A DNA stretch of 64,000 bases, taken from contig CM044859.1 of NCBI GenBank assembly GCA_024500155.1, forward strand, positions 46,546,003 through 46,610,002, in the 5' to 3' direction. The position numbers were made by a program, and so were the translations under genes. Positions 57,256 to 64,000 of the stretch are shown here, piece by piece (positions within the stretch are counted from its first letter, which is position 1; every line of letters starts with the position of its first letter). The notes under the pieces are model-generated. The model was given only the letters and a program-made list of their open reading frames with translations, was not told where the DNA came from and did not search any database. The DNA comes from Chenopodium formosanum (taxonomy: Eukaryota; Streptophyta; Magnoliopsida; Caryophyllales; Amaranthaceae).

Positions 57256-58438
57256 ATGAATATCCCCAAATTCCTTTTCCACAGTACTTGGTCAAGGAGA
57301 GAAGGGCGATTAATCAAGGACAACCTCTTTGTTCAAGTCTCACTTTTTGAAAAACCGATTCGTCAAAAGAGGAAGGCTAAGAAGGTAATGGCAACTCAAG
57401 AGGAAGTTAATGAACTTAGGAGTCAATTGACTAACGTGACTGAGACACTGAAGATACTCACACTCAAGATCGATGATCCCGTGAAGCAATAACAAATGGA
57501 CCTCATGCAAGAGAGTCTAAGCAAGCTATCTAGCGACTATAAATTTCAGGGCATGAGTTCACAAGGGGTCTCGCTGGACAAGGAACTTCTTCCACATAAG
57601 TTCAACGCCACTGACATCCCTAAATTCAAGGCAATAGATAACCCTTATTTTCATCTAAGAGCTTTCGAAACTATAATGAACATTAAGGGTATCGATAAGA
57701 AGGTTTTCCCCTCTCTATTCCCACTATCTCTTGAAACCGTTTGCTAACAATGGTTCTTCTCCCTTGACAAAGAGAAAACTTCTACCTGGGAATCGATAGT
57801 TAACGATTTCGTTGATAGGTACAAGTGCAATATCCAAGTTGAAACCGACCATAGACAACTTGAGATGCTAAGACAAAAAGAGAATGAAGGTTTTACTTCT
57901 TTCTTTAATAAATAGAGGGAAACTTCCGCCAAGATGATTAAGGTCCCCACTGAAAAGGAGTGTGAGGATGTTTATCAAGAATCTCCAAGAAAAGTATTCA
58001 AAGCATTTAAAATATCAACACAACTTGAATACTTTCAAGGTCGTTTATGATATCGGAATTGAAATCAAAGCTACTAACAATAGTAACCACGGTGGCTGGA
58101 AAGAAAAGAAGAGCGACAATCCTTCTTCTTCCGAAAACGCCCACTCTAATAATAATGTTAGTACCTTTGACCATGATGGTGTCTTATCCATGGACAATCA
58201 AGGATCTAAAAGAAAACCTAGGAGAGAATTCACACCCATTGGAATGACCTACGATGCTGTTTTCGATCATCTCTATGATCGAGGATTAATCAAACCTATT
58301 GGCCCTACCGAGGATCCAACGCTAGAAAATCGATCTTCGAGATCGAATCCCAACTCTTATTGCAAGTACCATCGAGGAAACGGCCATACTACTGATGAAT
58401 GCTACAGGTTTCAAAATCTCATTCAAGATCTCATATAA
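57256..58438 (+). pseudogene. Gag-only gypsy element I: gag
   Basis: Starts MNIPKFLFHSTWSRREGR; a coil (EEVNELRSQLTNVTETLKIL, 57400-57470); capsid part (LMQESLSKLSSDYKFQ, ATDIPKFKAIDNPYFHLRAF, LSLETVC, RYKCNIQVE, LRQKENEGFTSFF). After a shift the C-terminus has FTPIGMTYDAVFDHLYDRG and zinc-like CKYHRGNGHTTDEC (58355-58400), ending DLI at 58438. Stops at 57490 and 57745, a TAG at 57914 and a frameshift near 57965 break it. It is close to gag of G and related to gag of B. No protease or pol follows. Confidence 0.87.
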
Positions 58439-59377
58439 GCAAACAAGATCCCATTGCCTCTAGCTAGCGAGAAGACTGGATGATGATGAAGCGAATGACA
58501 CAAGACAAAAGACGAGCTTCAATGACAAGATTTCATGACCTTTTTTTTCTAGTTCTTTTTCATTTTTTTCCTTTCCCCAATAAGTCTTGCATAGGCACCT
58601 TTCTTTTCCCTTAAGATGAGATTACTTTTGTAGATTCTCCATTTATTTTTCCCTTTTAATAAAATGAGCATTTATTTCCTTGCATATGATCATCGCATTG
58701 CATTTCATTAAAAAAAAAATAAAAAAAAAATCCATGTCGAATTAAGCACAAGGTATACCAATGATTTAAGGCACCCCTTGTAGCCACACCATATCTCCTT
58801 TCACCTTTCAAATATGCAATCCTTTCTTCATAAACCAATTTGAGCCTTGTCTAATGATAGACCTTTCTTTTTTCAACCTACATCTATCTAACCTTGGGAT
58901 TGGATGGTGTGCAACTTATGCAATTCAAAAAAAGAGCTTGAGTAAATTCAAAAAATTAAATATCAAAAATAATCAAAAGCAAAAAAATAATAAAAGTGTA
59001 CAAAAGGGTAAGTGTTCCAATGTCTTTGATATGAAAATATCTTCAATAAGAACACGTCTTAGATTGCGTCTCTTATCGAGAGCTCGGTATCGTGCCTGAG
59101 AAACATGAATGTCAAGTGAGTGATAGACCGCATGATCGAGATTTCTCACACTTATAAAAATGAAATAAATGCTTAAGCAAAAGATAAAAAAGAGCTAAAA
59201 AAGAGTAGAAACTCAAGCATAAAAATATAAAGATTCAAAAGCAAAGTTGCACACCTTGGGGGCTTATCTAGGGTCTTGAGCCTTTATCCCGTTCTTCTAT
59301 AACCTTTAGCCTAACCACATTACAACCCTTAAAAGACCTTTTTGACGTATACACACTTGTGCGAGGTTCGGCTACAG

Positions 59378-59410
59378 CTACGTTCGGCCTGATTCCTAAC
59401 GGATACATAG
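59378..59410 (+). ncRNA. Candidate conserved hairpin in element I
   Basis: CTACGT pairs with ACATAG (one mismatch) around an inner ATTCC/GGAT stem, with TCGGCCTG as bulge. It is the counterpart of 37063-37097 in B. Confidence 0.45.
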
Positions 59411-60454
59411 GCAACCTCACATCGAGGTGCGGCCATAATAAACATGCATGATCATATCAAGGGATCTCCAATGCTCATCCCTATAACTTAGATCTAGACT
59501 TGGGGGCTTGATCTTTACATCATTAGCTTACCTAGCCTAAGAGTCACCACCATTTGATTCTTTTCAATATATTTTCTCCACACACATAGCCTTTGCGGCC
59601 TAGCTTTAGTGTCACTTTCACACACCGCACAGATACATGACCAAATATACTTCCCTTAGGAACCCTTTATCATGAAATCTTAATACAACACTGAAGCATG
59701 CCTTGTCATATCAAAGTATGAAGTGCTTAGCCTCCGTGCCTAAGTTACCCAAATGCTTTCATCATTGAGTCAACCATAGAGATAGCCTAGGATGGGTTAA
59801 TCCTTGAACCTTGAAAGATAGTATCAAACAACATCTGACTAAGCTCATTCAACATGCATTTGAAAACTTCGCTTCTTCTTTTTCACGTCTTTCTTTTTCG
59901 GGAGAAAGTCGGTACCCTCCACAAAAATGACGGAAAATTTTTGCTTTTTTGCATTTTCGAGTCGCATAATCAACACTATGCACACACGGGTCATGAGGCT
60001 AACACATGTGTCATTTCACTTTGAGTCGAGTCAACCTCGAGTCAGTCAATCAGCGAGTCAAGTTTATACCTTGAGTCGTGTCAAGTCGATGAGTCAAACA
60101 ACATTAAACCTTAGGTCAACCCTAAGATGGCTAAAAAGATTGGAAAAGTTCTATAATCAAAATAAATACATGTACAGCAAAATAGGGAAGACCCTACTCC
60201 AATTTTTGGCGCCAGAGATATTTCAGTAGCGACAGAGCTCGAAGCCTCTCAGAAAGGTGATTTCGACCTCATACAGCAATTTCGGGTTCCTTGGTACGCC
60301 AGTTAGCCCCTATAAGCAATTTGACATGATTAAGTAGTCGGTTTGATTATAGTCTAAGTGATCGACCTGACGAAAGATCATCTCACTTAGCTTAAGCGCC
60401 TAAAACACCGGCTCATTACAATCGGTTTAAAAGCAAACACTTAAACGACAATAT

Positions 60455-61130
60455 TTCCAAATATGGATTGTCGCGCATTCTTCTTAAACGATAATTTTTC
60501 CAAGATTGGATTGTCATCTCTGGCAAGGTTTCCAAGCATGGGTTGTCGTGCTCCTTCTTTATTGGCAAGTTTTTCCAAGTTCGGATTGTCATACATTCAT
60601 AGATCGCTGGAAAGTTTTCCGTGATTGGATTGTCATACACCCATTTATCTATGACAAAAATTCCCACAGGATTGTTGTAGGTTTCTATTCATCATAAATA
60701 TCGGCTAAAGGTTCCTCAACGTGGATTGTCATTCATTTCAGCAAGTGGCAAATTTTCCCGAAGTGGATTGTCGGTCAACTCTTTTTTGCAAATGTTCCAA
60801 GACGCAGATTGTCAATAGTTGCAATATTTTCCCAAAAGGATTGTCGCATAGCGTTGGCAAATTTCCAAGGTGGATTGCTTTCAAGAGTTATATTCCAAGA
60901 TGTGGATTGTCAATCGTAGCAAAGTTCTTATGAAAGATTGTTACGAATCATTGGCAACTTTTCAAAAAATTGGATTTTGGCAAATTTTCCGAGATACGGA
61001 TTGTGGCTTCATCATAGCAACATTTCCAAGGATGGATTGTTACGTGGCATTGACAACTTTCCCTAAATCGGATTGTAATACATCATATAAGAGTTGTGTT
61101 GGCAACTATTCCCAAAGAAAAGAGGATTGT
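60455..61130 (+). repeat. Degenerate GGATTGTC repeat
   Basis: GGATTGTC or a near form recurs at about 60467, 60508, 60541, 60583, 60626, 60670, 60723, 60764, 60809, 60839, 60905, 61132 and others. It is usually preceded by TTTTCCAAG or TTTCC and a NGGCAA element. Steps vary from 30 to 70 bp. Confidence 0.7.
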
Positions 61131-61339
61131 CATCACAACAAAAGCATCGACATACTGGTTCACAAGCAGCAAAGCGCCGACGTACTGGCATAGCAGCATT
61201 AAGGATTAAAAAGATTGATCTTTTCGAAGACTATCACAGCGGAAATTGAACATATCAAAAAGAAGCTCTTTGTTCAGAGACGAGTGAACATCGAAACAGC
61301 AAGGTGACATTCCCTAGATTGTGGAGAGTTGTCACAAAC

Positions 61340-61640
61340 AACTGAGGATTGTTTCAAGAGAAGCAATCTTCGATAGTATTCCCTTGGAGGTGGAATATTA
61401 TCAATGCGGATGGAGATTGCTTTGAGAGAAATAATCTTCGATAGTATTCCCTTGGACGTGGAATATTATCAATGCGGATGGAGATTGTTTCGAGAGAAAT
61501 AATCTTCGATAGTATTCCCTTGGACGTGGAATATTATCAATGCGGATGAGGATTATTTCGAGAGAAGCAATCTTCGATGATATTCCCTAGGACGTGGAAT
61601 ATCATCAAAGCGGAAGAGGATCGTTTCACGCGAAGCAGTC
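61340..61640 (+). repeat. Minisatellite, 68 bp, in 3' region of I
   Basis: The unit core CTTCGATAGTATTCCCTTGG repeats at steps of 68 bp (GAT at 61372, 61440, 61508 and 61576). It lies about 310 bp before the polypurine tract. Confidence 0.88.
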
Positions 61641-61935
61641 TTCTATATTGGAAGCAGTTACGGGCGTAGCAGTTTTCAAGCGGGATGGAATTCTCTAGCT
61701 TGCCGGAGGTCATCAAAACAACAAAAAAGCGACAGCAAATCGGTTACTTTCAGAGACGTGTGCTTGACGGTGCAAGATACGTGTTTCTTAACTCTTTTAT
61801 CTGTTTTACTAACGTTAGTTTGCAGGTATCGGCGTTATAAGATTGGTTTAGGATCGCAAAACGTTCTGAATCATTCTCCGTCCCTATCCATACTTTGACT
61901 TTTGTTTTTGAAACTCGCGTTTCTCCAAACTCAGT

Positions 61936-61950
61936 CAAAGTGGAGGCTTC
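61936..61950 (+). promoter_or_regulatory. Polypurine tract of element I
   Basis: AAAGTGGAGGCTTC directly before TGTAGACACC. Confidence 0.8.
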
Positions 61951-64000
61951 TGTAGACACCAATTTGTGTCTCCCCAAAACCAAACCCAGTAATGAGTACC
62001 TTTCACGTCGAATCATAATCGAATGAAGTGAAAGTGTGGAAAGTTTAGTGTTGTGGATAGTTTTAATTCTTTTCTCTTCTCTCTGTTTTTGAAAACTTAT
62101 TTTAAGTAAATTATGGTGTAGTTGGATGGGGTTTATAAAGACCTTTCCAACGATATATTATAAGCCCAATTCCGATGAATATCGATGAAGTTATGGCCAA
62201 AATACTAAACTGGGCCCGATTTGGTTTTTATATGCGGCCCAATGATCTGGAGGAGGGCCTATTATTAATTATCATTCCTAAAGCTATTAGGATTGATTAT
62301 AGTCTTTTAGAATACTCTAGGAGGTTCTTTTAAATCCTAATGGAGTTAGGATTGATAATTATGTTTTAAAGAGTTTGAAATTGAATAAAACTACTCCTTT
62401 TAAGAATCCTTGTTTTGGTACGAAGTGGAATATATTCAATTTTTTATTTTCGTGCCTCATAATATTTATCCAAATTTTATATGGTTGGATAGATCTTGAA
62501 ATTATCTTTCCAATGATATATTATAATATTAAATCCGAGTTATAACGAAAAAGATATGAATGAGACATGAAACTTTATCCAAAACAGACACCCTTCCACT
62601 ATTTTGGCCATATCTTTTTATCTACAAAATATTTTAATCTGATTCTAATTGGGTTGGAAAGTAAACTATAAGAGCTTTCCAACGACATATTTTATGCATT
62701 ATTTAGACTTTTGGATCAAAAGATATGATAAAAACAAAAACGCGTGAATTTCTGGAATCAGGCCTGACGCCTGGCGCCAATAAGCTTGTGCTGGCGCCAG
62801 CTCTGTTTTGCGTGCGCCAATCTCGTTTTGCATGCGCCAAGTGCTCTGTTTTGATATTTTATCTTTTTTGCTGATTTCTCTATAAATAATGTATTAAAAA
62901 CTCCGTTTTCATTCACCTACAATCAGTTTTCATTCGCAATCATTAATTCTCTAATTCTCTCTTAATCATTCACCAACTCTCATCAAGATTTTCTTGATTA
63001 TTTTCTCTCTCTCTCTCTCTTTTCTAAACCTTGTTTCTTTCACATACAAAATTCCGCATTCGCAAGATTTAGAAACACCTAGCCATATTCGAAGTTGTCT
63101 TCGCCCTAGACGTGAAAGGTTTAATTTCTGACGGTTTGGTCCCAAATCTCTATTTCAATTTTTTAATTTAATTGTTAGTTTATTATTTTTCTTGAAGTTA
63201 TTAACGTGTGTATTTTGTTATTAGAAAGAGGTACGAGGCATCAAAGTAAGTACTTTAATGGTTTTTTAATTGATATTATGATGTAGAAATCATGCTTAGG
63301 TTGTTGTTATGATTCCTAGTATCATGTCTAGGGTAATTTTAATATCAAGTATGATTAAAAGTACGATGCTTCCTATGTTCTTCCTAATATTTATAATTGT
63401 AAGTATCATGTTAGGGTTAAAGATTTGATTTTTATTGCATAGTAACATGCTAGGGTTTGTTATTAATCTTGTTAGTATCATGCCTAGGATCTTGCTATTA
63501 TTATTATGGTTTAATATTAACATGAACATTATTATGATTATAATTGTTATAATATATGATGATTATGAATATTATTATTATTGTTATGATGATTATTTTA
63601 TTTATGATTATTATTGTTTTGATTATGATTATAATTTTATAATGATGATTATATTTATTATTATGTTGCTTGATATTTATTTTTATCGCTTGATCACACC
63701 TTTTATGCATGTTTAAAGGGAATTTGTACTTGTAATCATGCTTATTAAGTAATTAATAATCTTGTTTAGGGTTAATTTGATTATAAATTCAAGTGATCGC
63801 CAATAATAGTTTTATCTGTGCATTTATATTCAACCAACATAGATAAACAGGTTTAGGGTTAATCCTATTGATTGCATGTTAATCAGAAAGCACACATGAA
63901 TACGATCAGAATAAAGTAGAGGCCTATTATTTGGGCAGGTTCAATCTCTTTTAGGTTGGATTTGTACCTTCATCCCCGAACCCTTATTTGGTTCTAGACC
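61951..64000 (+). repeat. Gag-only gypsy element I: 3' LTR, cut by window end
   Basis: Pairs with the first part of 53494-55742; the window ends about 190 bp before the expected LTR end. Similarity is high, with small indels. The AT-only stretch recurs at 63535-63660. Confidence 0.92.

Larger units (their letters stand above)
58439..61935 (+). other. Element I: 3.5-kb non-coding region in place of pol
   Basis: No RT, RNase H or integrase motif on either strand. It includes the hairpin at 59378-59410. From 60455 to 61130 a degenerate repeat, roughly every 45-70 bp, carries TTTCCAAG...GGATTGTC with about fifteen copies. The 68-bp minisatellite follows. Much of it matches G on the opposite strand. 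Small ORFs have no family signs. Confidence 0.75.

Noticed and set aside
1..64000. Host genes, rRNA or tRNA genes
   Set aside because: No stretch outside the elements was large enough or carried recognisable host protein or tRNA features; all spliced genes found lie inside retroelements.

Overview
This window is plant nuclear DNA made almost entirely of nested, decayed transposable elements. I found no host gene, rRNA or tRNA gene. Plant origin follows from the element types (Ty1/copia; Ty3/gypsy of the Tat/Ogre/Retand and Athila-like groups; a CACTA DNA transposon) and from GT-AG introns in genes carried by the gypsy elements. It suggests a repeat-rich angiosperm; species and chromosome cannot be read from it.

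Layout (letters are mine). H: copia element, + strand, window start to 5139, inserted in the 3' LTR of G. G: gag-bearing gypsy element, - strand, in two pieces (5140-7650 and 51480-53493). D: Athila-like element, - strand, inserted in the gag of G. Its LTRs are 7651-9247 and about 49922-51479, and the 5-bp target duplication GTCAT is intact on both sides. Inside D lie E (Athila-like, + strand, 9616-13154), K (a - strand gypsy RT scrap plus a 538-bp tandem array, 13155-14726 and 49534-49921) and A. A: Retand-like gypsy, - strand, 14727-49533, split by B. B: Ogre/Tat-like gypsy, + strand, 23822-46087, with LTRs, PBS, PPT and a complete but mutated gag-pol. J: non-autonomous CACTA element, 26592-30255, inside the leader of B, with target duplication TAC. 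I: gag-only gypsy, + strand, 53494 to beyond the window end, with long LTRs.

Most notable content: (1) A and B carry extra spliced genes in antisense between integrase and the 3' LTR. A has a gene resembling the 'putative gypsy type transposon' family. B has two, one a plant mobile domain (PMD) gene whose reading frame survives five GT-AG introns, the other resembling the DUF7745 family. (2) Five different LTR families each carry their own cluster of short GC-rich palindromic or palindrome-like motifs just upstream of a TATA box. In B and I the same motif recurs in the leader, and in B in nearly every non-coding gap. (3) The gag of G holds three zinc-knuckle modules instead of one. (4) A hairpin follows pol in B and recurs in I, which has no pol. 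(5) Minisatellites with periods of about 37, 51, 66 and 68 bp precede the 3' LTRs of G, A, B and I.

Order of events: G is oldest; D inserted in G; E, K and A came to lie in D; B inserted in A; J inserted in B; H inserted in the LTR of G. B looks youngest of the large elements: its pol damage is mostly isolated stop codons plus a few frameshifts, and its two LTRs are very similar.
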